DNA from: Fidelibacterota bacterium
Lineage (GTDB): Bacteria; Marinisomatota; Marinisomatia; Marinisomatales; TCS55
Direction of reading: 5' to 3'
Assembly (NCBI GenBank): GCA_002725545.1
Contig: PBPW01000004.1
Coordinates: forward strand, 1 to 14,236
DNA: 14,236 bases
Position 1 is the stretch's first letter; the number at the start of each line of letters is the position of its first letter. Below the pieces are notes generated by a model. It had not been told where the DNA came from. It worked only from the letters and a program-made list of their open reading frames with translations, and did not search any database. Of the stretch, positions 6,674-13,702 are shown in pieces. Both the position numbers and the translations under genes were made by a program.

Positions 6674-7615
6674 CTATTTTTGATTTATATAAGATTTAAT
6701 GCCGCTGGCTAAAGATGTGCTCTCAATATTATATCCAATAGATCTGAGTTTATCCATATCAGCGCAAGTATATGCCTGGTAGTTCAATATTAGGTCTTTT
6801 GGAAAAGGTATATATTTGATCGCTTTTGCTAGCTTTTCTTCTAAAAATATCTCTGCTAATTCATTAAAAGTACTTGTAGTTCCTGAACCAATATTATAGA
6901 TACCTGATTTAAATTTCTTGTTCATCATAAACAATGTCATATCAATAGCGTCATCAATATACACAAAATCTCTTTTCTGCTCTCCGGGGCCAACCCCATG
7001 CGATGAATCAAAAAGTTTTATTTCAGAACTAGTTTTTAATTGATCAAGAAAATGGCATACTACGCTTGCCATCCTACCCTTATGCGCTTCGCCAGGTCCA
7101 TATACATTAAAATATTTAAGACCTGCCCAAAAATTTGGTGCATTATTTTGTGATAATGCCCATTCATCAAAATCCTGTTTGCTTTGACCGTATTCATTAA
7201 GGGGTTTGAGATTGGTGATTAAATCATGCCTATCTGAAAAACCATTCATTCCATCACCGTATGTTGCTGCACTACTGGCATAAATGAATTCAGCATCAGC
7301 CTCAATACAGTACTGCCATATTTTTTGAGAGTAGACTACGTTATTTTGTGTTAGATATTTATAATTTCTTTCAAGGGTATCAGAGCACGCTCCAAGATGG
7401 AATACTGAACTTATTTTTTGATTTTTAGTTTTCTTAATCCAAGATAAAAAATCATTAATTCCTATGAGCTCATAATGCTTGATTTGATCAATATTATCTT
7501 TTTTTAATGGATGATTTATATCATCAACCAATATTAAATCATTTCTACCAATATCGTTTAGCTTTTTTGCCAAATTAGACCCAATAAATCCTGCAGCTCC
7601 TGTAATTATAATCAT
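6674..7615 (-). CDS. hldD: ADP-L-glycero-D-manno-heptose 6-epimerase
   Basis: A 313-residue extended short-chain dehydrogenase, close in length and pattern to E. coli HldD (RfaD, 310 residues). It converts ADP-D-glycero-D-manno-heptose to the L-glycero form, the donor for inner-core lipopolysaccharide heptose, using bound NADP. The nucleotide loop is GAAGFIGS (6-13). FHLGACSDT (72-80), YASSAATYG (112-120), the catalytic YGQSK (Y142, K146), YFNVYGPGE (168-176), HKGRMASV (178-185), RDFVYIDD (215-222) and YIPFPKDL (268-275) with YQAYTCAD (279-286) follow in the order seen in HldD. A short insertion near SHGVGPGEQ (205-213) precedes RDFVY. Other hld genes for this pathway are not in the window. 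It is read leftward from a near-consensus promoter (7671-7699). Its product is the substrate expected for the GT9 enzyme encoded about 3 kb away. Confidence 0.94.
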   Translation of the reverse strand: MIIITGAAGFIGSNLAKKLNDIGRNDLILVDDINHPLKKDNIDQIKHYELIGINDFLSWIKKTKNQKISSVFHLGACSDTLERNYKYLTQNNVVYSQKIWQYCIEADAEFIYASSAATYGDGMNGFSDRHDLITNLKPLNEYGQSKQDFDEWALSQNNAPNFWAGLKYFNVYGPGEAHKGRMASVVCHFLDQLKTSSEIKLFDSSHGVGPGEQKRDFVYIDDAIDMTLFMMNKKFKSGIYNIGSGTTSTFNELAEIFLEEKLAKAIKYIPFPKDLILNYQAYTCADMDKLRSIGYNIESTSLASGIKSYINQK

Positions 7616-7670
7616 GATTATTTATAAGATAATTTTAAATACTAACTTTCGAATGAATTTTATATACAAT

Positions 7671-7699
7671 ATTATAATACGACCTTAATATATTATCAA
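7671..7699 (-). promoter_or_regulatory. Sigma70-type promoter for hldD (divergent promoter region)
   Basis: On the minus strand TTGATA (7694-7699) is followed by exactly 17 bases and then TATAAT (7671-7676), a near-consensus housekeeping promoter with a leader of roughly 50 bases to hldD. On the plus strand the overlapping TATAAT at 7673-7678 could serve the HD gene starting at 7701, but no convincing -35 is found in that direction. The two transcripts would then begin close together and may compete. Confidence 0.5.
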
Positions 7700-7700
7700 T

Positions 7701-8144
7701 ATGAAGAATCAATTAAATAAAGCAATTATTATTGCTGCCAAAATACATAAAGGGAAAAAAGGGCGCAATCGTGAGCCTGCTATTATGCACCCTATTCGAG
7801 TAATGGGAATGATGAATGATAATAACTCGCGAACAGTGGCTGTCTTACATGACGTTGTTGAGTCTGGGAAAATCTCAATACCCGAATTAAAACAGGCAGG
7901 ATTTAATAAAAAAATATGTAAAGCAGTAGATTTGTTATCTAGAAGAAAAGGTGAAAAATATAATCATTACATCGATCGATTAAAGGATAATAATCTTGCT
8001 GTAACTGTAAAGTTGGCTGATTTAATTGATAACTTTTCTAGGAGGAAAGGATACAAGAAGGCTTCAAAAGTTGACTTGCAAAAAATTAAAAAATATAAGA
8101 AAGCTTACAAAAGATTAACGGGGGAAAAATTACAGATAAATTAA
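7701..8144 (+). CDS. Small RelA/SpoT-like HD-domain hydrolase (MESH1-like)
   Basis: A 147-residue single-domain protein of the HD_4 / RelA-SpoT hydrolase type; no synthetase or TGS domain is present. Expected metal ligands are kept: H30 in MHPIRVM, H50-D51 in VLHDVVES and D107 in VKLADLIDN, along with E54 and N111, which match the catalytic Glu and Asn positions of MESH1/SpoT. The usual HDxxED motif reads HDVVES, with Ser55 replacing the second acid. Family members hydrolyse (p)ppGpp or related nucleotides, but many such small proteins are uncharacterised, so the substrate is uncertain. The C-terminus is very Lys-rich. It is the only rightward gene between leftward blocks, starting 85 bases from divergent hldD and ending 7 bases from a convergent glycosyltransferase without a visible terminator. 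The ATG lacks a Shine-Dalgarno and may be on a very short leader. Confidence 0.78.
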   Translation: MKNQLNKAIIIAAKIHKGKKGRNREPAIMHPIRVMGMMNDNNSRTVAVLHDVVESGKISIPELKQAGFNKKICKAVDLLSRRKGEKYNHYIDRLKDNNLAVTVKLADLIDNFSRRKGYKKASKVDLQKIKKYKKAYKRLTGEKLQIN

Positions 8145-8151
8145 ACCGCTT

Positions 8152-9309
8152 TTATTTTTTTAACATTTTGATCATTTGAAAAGTCAATTTCTCCCATGTA
8201 AATCTTTCAGAAACCCTATCTTTCCCTTGTTTAACCAAATTCATTCTATAGTCTTCATCTGAAAACATTTTCTTTATTGCTGATGCTATCTCCGGCGGAC
8301 TATCTGATGAGACTAATAATCCATTTACTTCATTCTCTACAGCATCTGGAATTCCACCTTCATAACTCCCAATAACAGGGCAGCCACAAGCGTTTGCTTC
8401 TAAAAATGTGATTCCAAAACCTTCGCTATCTCCTGTTTCATGTAAATTTCTACTTGGCATAACGTAAACCTTGCTTATCGAGTATATCTTTTTTAAATCT
8501 TTATCTGGTAAGAAATCAATAAATGTTACATGCTTTTGAAGGGAGAGCTCACCAACTAATTTATTAAGTGAACTAAAATAAGAATCTTCTTTGCGATGTG
8601 GGCCAGCAATAATATAATGTGCTTTAGGAAATTGTGATAAGACATCAGGCAGGGCTCTTAAAACATCATCATGTGCTTTCCTCTTAATAATTCTAGCTAG
8701 AGTCAGAATTAAATCTGAATTCTGTGGGATTTTATATTTATTGTAAAAATCAGCTTCAACCTCAGTTTGGTAAAACCTATTTGTATCCACACCATTAGGT
8801 AAGAATTTTACATGGCTCGTATCGATATCCTTTAATTTATTTTTAATTTCATCTCTGGTAAATCGACTAACGGCTAATACTATATCAGAAGAAGAAATAA
8901 CATTATTAATAACTTTTAATTCACTTGACGACTTTATGCGTGTTATTTCAAGGCCATGCGCTACAACTATCATTTTACTTTTTGGAAATCTTTTTTTTAA
9001 AAAATTAAATGGTTTTGCCATTTCCCAAGTTGTCGCAATAAAAATTGTATCATTATTTTTTCTTAAAATTTTCCACATATAATAAGCTGAGTAAAAGCGA
9101 TGAAATTCATGCCAGTTTCTTCCATACATTGGGTAAATTTCAAAATTCTCATCTCTATGAGTTTCTAGATCAAGGTCTTTACGATGTCTAGCATATACAG
9201 AGGTTTTATAGCCAAGGTTTGGGAGTTCCTTTGCTATTCCAAAAGCCCATTCTGCTATACCTCCTCCTCTCATTGGTGGAAAGTGTCCTGTGATTATTGC
9301 AACATTCAA
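8152..9309 (-). CDS. Glycosyltransferase family 4 (PimB/WcaL-like)
   Basis: A 385-residue GT-B fold retaining glycosyltransferase. The N-terminal acceptor domain opens with NVAIITGHFPPMRGGGIAEW, including the glycine loop. The C-terminal GT4 donor domain shows TLARIIKRKAHDD (203-215), with Arg/Lys for diphosphate binding, MPSRN (284-288) and SEGFGITFLEANACG (295-309), containing the EX7E pair (E296, E304) that contacts the nucleotide sugar. The pattern is closest to phosphatidylinositol- or lipid-linked mannosyltransferases, but donor and acceptor cannot be read reliably. The start is TTG at 9307-9309; the first beta strand would be lost at the next Met (residue 13), so this non-ATG start is required. 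It is the last gene of the phoB-phoR-glycosyltransferase run, 7 bases behind the GT2 gene. Acceptors could be lipopolysaccharide or a membrane lipid. Confidence 0.85.
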   Translation of the reverse strand: MNVAIITGHFPPMRGGGIAEWAFGIAKELPNLGYKTSVYARHRKDLDLETHRDENFEIYPMYGRNWHEFHRFYSAYYMWKILRKNNDTIFIATTWEMAKPFNFLKKRFPKSKMIVVAHGLEITRIKSSSELKVINNVISSSDIVLAVSRFTRDEIKNKLKDIDTSHVKFLPNGVDTNRFYQTEVEADFYNKYKIPQNSDLILTLARIIKRKAHDDVLRALPDVLSQFPKAHYIIAGPHRKEDSYFSSLNKLVGELSLQKHVTFIDFLPDKDLKKIYSISKVYVMPSRNLHETGDSEGFGITFLEANACGCPVIGSYEGGIPDAVENEVNGLLVSSDSPPEIASAIKKMFSDEDYRMNLVKQGKDRVSERFTWEKLTFQMIKMLKK

Positions 9310-9316
9310 AACAAAT

Positions 9317-10090
9317 TTATTTTTTGAGATTCATAATTAATTCAAAGTATTTTCGAGCCAGATAATATTTCAGCTTTGTAAAAAAGAAATTTAATTTACC
9401 TTTCTTAGATTTAGAACTTTTTTTGTGAAAATGTAAAGCTATACTAGATGAACAGATAACATGAATTTTTTCATCATTGGCCCTCAGACAGTACTCTAGA
9501 TCTGATTTGTAATGATTGTAGCTCTCATCCAATTCACCCAATACTTTTAAGGCTTTTTTGGTTATTAATAGCAAAGCTCCAGTAACCCATTGAACTTTTT
9601 TCGGATAATTATTTATGATAGTTCTGAGCTTGTCTTTATCATGTAGATGCTGATGGCTATTTAGCTCTAATGGGTTAATATCTTTAGTATCGTATTTTTG
9701 CCCACCTGCGTGCTGGACCGAAAGATTTGATCGCAAAAGAATACTTCCTGCAATTCCGGCATTAAGTTTTTGTGTATCACTTATTAGTTTTTCTACAGTG
9801 TTTTTATTTATTCTAACATCTGGATTGATAAGTATAATATATTTTGAATTATTATCAATTAATTTTAACCCTTGATTAACCGCGCTCGTAAAATAGGTGT
9901 TATCTTTATTGTAAATAACTTTGTAAGGAGATAGGTATTCTTTATCATCGCTATTATTATCAATAATTATTATTTCATGATCTAGCGGAGTGCATCTATT
10001 GAGATTATTGATTAATTCTGGAAAATGAATCTGTGAGTTATAAGTAACAACAATATACGATATTACTGGATGATTATAGTTTTGATCCAT
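9317..10090 (-). CDS. Glycosyltransferase family 2 (rhamnosyltransferase/WbbL-like)
   Basis: A 257-residue GT-A inverting glycosyltransferase. VISYIVVTYNS (9-19) is the first strand, IIDNNSDD (42-49) the nucleotide-binding motif, INPDVRI (88-94) the metal-binding DXD-like motif, VQHAGG (125-130) and WVTGALLLI (168-176) the acceptor-side loops, and SDLEYCLR (196-203) holds the likely catalytic base (Asp/Glu). The HAGG and WVTGA combination is typical of WbbL-type O-antigen or capsule rhamnosyl-like transferases. The C-terminus (from about 226) is Lys- and aromatic-rich and may lie against the membrane. It sits between the GT9 and GT4 genes with a 38-base gap upstream and 7 bases downstream, so it is co-transcribed. 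It begins at ATG 10088-10090 without an evident Shine-Dalgarno. Sugar specificity is unknown. Confidence 0.85.
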   Translation of the reverse strand: MDQNYNHPVISYIVVTYNSQIHFPELINNLNRCTPLDHEIIIIDNNSDDKEYLSPYKVIYNKDNTYFTSAVNQGLKLIDNNSKYIILINPDVRINKNTVEKLISDTQKLNAGIAGSILLRSNLSVQHAGGQKYDTKDINPLELNSHQHLHDKDKLRTIINNYPKKVQWVTGALLLITKKALKVLGELDESYNHYKSDLEYCLRANDEKIHVICSSSIALHFHKKSSKSKKGKLNFFFTKLKYYLARKYFELIMNLKK

Positions 10091-10128
10091 TTTCTAAAAA
10101 ATATTATTTAACAATTTTTTGAACTTAA

Positions 10129-11181
10129 TTAACTACTTGGTTTGGATTTATTTTTATAAGATTTATACAATTTGATTACTGATTCTGGCTGTATATCTCT
10201 TATATATTTAGTAGAAGAAATCACTGAGTCGCTAATATTATTATATGGATGATAACGCGCATGAGCTACTTTATCATTGTTGTAAAGGCCGATGATTGGT
10301 TTGTTTAATGCTGCTGCCAAATGAATCAAAGATGTATCAACTGAAATCAAAATTTCTGCCTCATTAAGTATACCTGAGGCGTAATAAAGATTAGGCGATT
10401 CTAAAGGATAATGTATCCTTTCTTTGAATATATTTTTTATCAGCTTTGCTTGATTTTTTTCTTTTTCTGATGAAAATAAAGCAATCTGCATTTCTAGATC
10501 ATCTTCTAAAATATAGGTGATTACCTTTTTCCATTTATCTATAGGAAAACTCCTATCTTGGTGTCCAGCGCTCATGTTTATCGCAACATACTTTTTTTCT
10601 TTGATAGAAGATGGGAATTGATAAAAATAATCAGGTAGCCAATTATCTACTGGTGTAGTTAAGCCATATTTAAATAACAATTCACAATACTTCTCAGCAA
10701 TGTGTTTAGACTCTTCATTGGGTAGATGATAGTTATAGATTGGATTATTATATACGTTATCTAAGCATATTTTTACATCAGCTTTGATTGTATTTGCTAA
10801 ATGATGAAAAGTTGATGAAGGACCGCTCTTTGGATTATATAAAATTTGATATTTTTCAGATCTAATTAGTTTTGCAAATTTAAGATTGAATGGTCTGTAG
10901 CTTATACAGTTTCTAATGAATGGAATCCCTTCAAATATTTTTTTATTGTAGCTGGTACAGCATAAATCAATTACTGCATCCGGAAAACGTTTATGTAAAG
11001 CATTTAAAAATGGAAGCAATAAGATTGCGTCACCCAATTTTTCTTGTGCAAAAATGATTATACTATTAATCGAATCGGGTAATTCTTTAGGATTAGCACG
11101 ACGATATAATCTATTCAATAGATTAACGATTATTCTTCGATGCAATTTGTGTTTCAGTTGTGTTGATAAATTTTTTGACAT
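10129..11181 (-). CDS. Glycosyltransferase family 9, ADP-heptose:LPS heptosyltransferase-like
   Basis: A 350-residue GT-B protein of the heptosyltransferase family. The canonical first motif occurs as EKLGDAILLLPFLNAL (47-62), followed by AINMSAGHQDRSFP (200-213) at the start of the donor domain and SVDTSLIHLAAALNKPIIGLY (280-300 region), where D282 and H287 correspond to the conserved donor-site motif. The family adds L-glycero-D-manno-heptose from ADP-heptose to lipid A-Kdo or the growing inner core at the cytoplasmic face; hldD in this window provides that donor. The N-terminus is about 38 residues longer than usual and overlaps the upstream GT4 gene by 59 bases in another frame. ATG 11179-11181 lacks a ribosome binding site, so an internal start (for example TTG at codon 20 or beyond) is possible. 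Being a diverged GT9, it could use another sugar. Confidence 0.82.
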   Translation of the reverse strand: MSKNLSTQLKHKLHRRIIVNLLNRLYRRANPKELPDSINSIIIFAQEKLGDAILLLPFLNALHKRFPDAVIDLCCTSYNKKIFEGIPFIRNCISYRPFNLKFAKLIRSEKYQILYNPKSGPSSTFHHLANTIKADVKICLDNVYNNPIYNYHLPNEESKHIAEKYCELLFKYGLTTPVDNWLPDYFYQFPSSIKEKKYVAINMSAGHQDRSFPIDKWKKVITYILEDDLEMQIALFSSEKEKNQAKLIKNIFKERIHYPLESPNLYYASGILNEAEILISVDTSLIHLAAALNKPIIGLYNNDKVAHARYHPYNNISDSVISSTKYIRDIQPESVIKLYKSYKNKSKPSS

Positions 11182-12268
11182 AATTACAAAAATTATATTT
11201 TATAAAACTTTGAAAATAGTTTTCTAGCTTTTTTGTCATGGTTGCCATTGAGAATGATTCAATTAATGTACTGTAACCGTTTCTCCCCATATCTTTATAA
11301 AGATTTTTATTATTAATAAAATTTTTGAAAGCAGTAAGCAATTCATCTGATTTAGGTTCGCATATTATTCCGTTTACCTCATGATCAATAGCTTCTGAAA
11401 CTCCTCCAACATTTGTTGCAATAACTGGCTTTTTTGCCATCCAGGCTTCAAATAAAGTATTGGGTATGCCCTCTGATCTAGAAGGTATAACAACCAAATC
11501 AGCTCCATTAAAAAAACTAACAATGTCGTTATTTAAACCAACAAGCTCGCAATTATTTTGAAGATTATATTTATTGATAAGGTTATTTAAATTATTGAAC
11601 TCAGGGCCATCACCTGCAATTTCAATTTTATATTTAATATTAAATTCATCAAATTTTCTCAATGATTCAATTAAAATATCATAACCTTTGTGTACTGTTA
11701 ATCTTCCGGCACTTCTAATTTTAAAAATTCTATTTTTATTTACCTCATTATCATTATGCGCTCTTAGAGTATCATAACCATTATGAATACATACTATATT
11801 ATCTGAATTGAAATTTCTTTTAATAAATTTATAGGATAGTAATTCCTTTTTTAAAGCTATTGCATTAACAATTATCCCATCTACCTGATTGGAAATAATA
11901 TATCTTTGAATAAAGTCTCTTTTAAGTATCGGTCTTGATATTCCTAATCTCATTATATGCGAAACGTTTACCTTATTTTTTATCTGAGCAGCGAGAATGT
12001 AATCTTTACGCTTGGTTGACAGCAAAATATCTATATCATTTTCATCAATAATTTCTCTTATAATCGATTTTGTTTTTATACTTAATTCATTAGTGTAAGG
12101 TGCATCAATTAATTTTATGGATGGATGGAGATTCTTCCAATGCGTTGCATGTTTGCGATGCACTAAAAATATAGAATGATTATTGAGAGCCAAGGCATTC
12201 ATCGCTGATGTCAACCATCGTTCGTTTCCGCCCCAATTTTTCGATGAGTTAAGCGCTATAATTTTCAT
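11123..12268 (-). CDS. Glycosyltransferase family 4
   Basis: A 381-residue GT-B retaining glycosyltransferase. The N-terminal domain begins MKIIALNSSKNWGGNERW, with the GG loop. The donor domain shows SAGRLTVHKGYD (186-197), IAGDGPE (217-223) and PSRSEGIPNTLFEAW (262-276), carrying the EX7E pair (E266, E274), then PVIATNVGGVSEAI. I start it at ATG 12266-12268; a TTG one codon upstream is also in frame but less likely. The ATG lies 6 bases beyond the kinase stop and in the same frame, so translation is probably coupled. The last 20 or so residues, a Lys/Asn-rich tail, overlap the GT9 gene. It belongs to the same transcript as the two-component genes. Donor and acceptor are not predictable; a role in the lipopolysaccharide core is suggested by the GT9 and hldD neighbours. 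Confidence 0.86.
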   Translation of the reverse strand: MKIIALNSSKNWGGNERWLTSAMNALALNNHSIFLVHRKHATHWKNLHPSIKLIDAPYTNELSIKTKSIIREIIDENDIDILLSTKRKDYILAAQIKNKVNVSHIMRLGISRPILKRDFIQRYIISNQVDGIIVNAIALKKELLSYKFIKRNFNSDNIVCIHNGYDTLRAHNDNEVNKNRIFKIRSAGRLTVHKGYDILIESLRKFDEFNIKYKIEIAGDGPEFNNLNNLINKYNLQNNCELVGLNNDIVSFFNGADLVVIPSRSEGIPNTLFEAWMAKKPVIATNVGGVSEAIDHEVNGIICEPKSDELLTAFKNFINNKNLYKDMGRNGYSTLIESFSMATMTKKLENYFQSFIKYNFCNYVKKFINTTETQIASKNNR

Positions 12269-12274
12269 CAAAAA

Positions 12275-13696
12275 CTAGTCTTTTGAGTAAACTTCTAATT
12301 CAAAAGAGAACTCGGTTCCTTCTCCTAGCCGGCTTTCGACTTTTACTGTTGAACCGTGTGCTTTGATTATATGGTTTACGATAGACAATCCTAGCCCTGT
12401 ACCATTTTTAGCTCGACTTCTTGCATTATCAGTACGATAAAAACGTTCAAAAATTCTTTCAATTGACTCTGTTTCAATTCCTACCCCTGTATCAGAAACT
12501 GAAAGATAAACCTTATTATCATTTTTTTCTATTGATATTGCAATTTGCCCTTCATCGGTATATCTGATTGCATTTGATAATAGATTATTAAATACCTGAT
12601 GGATGCGATCAGGGTCTGCGTTAACAAAAACTTTTTCATTCAAATTATTATTTATTTTAATATCAATTTTACTATTCTTTTTAGTGCTGTTAGCATCACT
12701 AACCATTTCTTCAATCAATGTTAATATATCAACTTGTGACATATTCATAATTAACTCACCGGTTTCTATTCTTGAAATATCTACAAGATCAGTAACAAGA
12801 ACTTCAAGTCTTTTTATATTTTTCAATGATCTTTTCAGGAATGTTTTATTCACCTCTTTATCATCCAATGCTCCATCTAGTAAGGTTTCTAAATAGCCAC
12901 TAATCGACGCTATTGGCGTTTTTAATTCATGCGTAACATTGATAAGGAACTCTGATCGAACTTCGCTCATACTTATAATTTTTGAAATATCGGTACCCAG
13001 AGTTTCCGCCATTTCATTTACACTAATTGCTAGATCTGCTATTTCATCAGACCCTTTAACTTCTGATCTTGATGACCAGTCTCCACTTTTAATCTTTTGA
13101 GCAACTTTAGAAATTTTTCGAATTGGTGATGTAACCCAGCGATCAAGCAAAAACGTAAACGCAATTAAAATTAGTGAAATAAGAAAAATTATTCTGTATT
13201 GATAAGCCTGCCTATGAGCAATTAAAGTATTTGCAAAATCCATAGTCTGAGAAACTCGAATATAGGTTATGGGTTCTAGATCAATTTTTAATGCAACGTA
13301 TATATAATCTTTTTTTAAAGTGCTGCTATATCGTGTTGCAATACCGAATTTTTTATTATTTGACTGCTGGATTTCAGGCCGATCAAGGTGATTATCCATC
13401 AAGGAAACTTCATTTGCACTTAAACCAGATTCGCCTAATACTTTTCCATCTTTATTTATTAGAGTAATTCGCAGCCCTGTAGCATCAGAATAATAAGATG
13501 CAGCCTGAATCATTGAAAGTTTATTATTATTTGACAAAAATAATGAAAAAGCCTTCCCGTGTGAAAGCAAAGTATTAGCTATCTCTTCTCTAACTTCACG
13601 ATCGATATATCTATTAGTTAAAAGGGTAGGAGTGATTAGCCCTATTGAAAGAAGAGCAAAGAGTGTAAGAAATAATTTTTGGCGAAGTTTAAACAA
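12275..13696 (-). CDS. phoR: PhoR-like sensor histidine kinase
   Basis: A 473-residue membrane sensor kinase. Topology: TM1 about 7-27, a periplasmic domain about 28-165, TM2 about 168-188, HAMP about 186-240, HisKA with NVTHELKTPIASI (H256 is the phospho-acceptor), then the ATPase domain with N-box NNLLSNAIRYT (370-380), G1 DTGVGI (402-407), F-box ERFYRTD and G2 GTGLGLSI (432-439). It would autophosphorylate and pass phosphate to the adjacent response regulator. Unlike E. coli PhoR, whose sensing uses a short periplasmic part and a cytoplasmic PAS, it has a sizeable extracytoplasmic domain and no evident PAS, more like Gram-positive PhoR. Naming as PhoR rests on the PhoB-like partner and phosphate neighbourhood. 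The start is TTG (13694-13696), two codons after the regulator's TAG and in the same frame; the next Met (63) would delete TM1, so TTG is needed. A glycosyltransferase follows 6 bases after its own stop. Confidence 0.82.
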   Translation of the reverse strand: MFKLRQKLFLTLFALLSIGLITPTLLTNRYIDREVREEIANTLLSHGKAFSLFLSNNNKLSMIQAASYYSDATGLRITLINKDGKVLGESGLSANEVSLMDNHLDRPEIQQSNNKKFGIATRYSSTLKKDYIYVALKIDLEPITYIRVSQTMDFANTLIAHRQAYQYRIIFLISLILIAFTFLLDRWVTSPIRKISKVAQKIKSGDWSSRSEVKGSDEIADLAISVNEMAETLGTDISKIISMSEVRSEFLINVTHELKTPIASISGYLETLLDGALDDKEVNKTFLKRSLKNIKRLEVLVTDLVDISRIETGELIMNMSQVDILTLIEEMVSDANSTKKNSKIDIKINNNLNEKVFVNADPDRIHQVFNNLLSNAIRYTDEGQIAISIEKNDNKVYLSVSDTGVGIETESIERIFERFYRTDNARSRAKNGTGLGLSIVNHIIKAHGSTVKVESRLGEGTEFSFELEVYSKD

Positions 13697-13702
13697 TAAA
13701 AA

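Noticed and set aside
8152..12268. Glycosyltransferase block as a recently acquired genomic island
   Set aside because: It looks more AT-rich than the porin and lipoprotein, but no integrase, transposase, tRNA or repeat borders it, and glycosyltransferase genes are often AT-rich.
12603..12896. Plus-strand open frame of 97 codons inside the histidine kinase
   Set aside because: Antisense to the conserved HisKA and ATPase domains; Ser/Leu-rich composition is what reverse translation of such a region produces.
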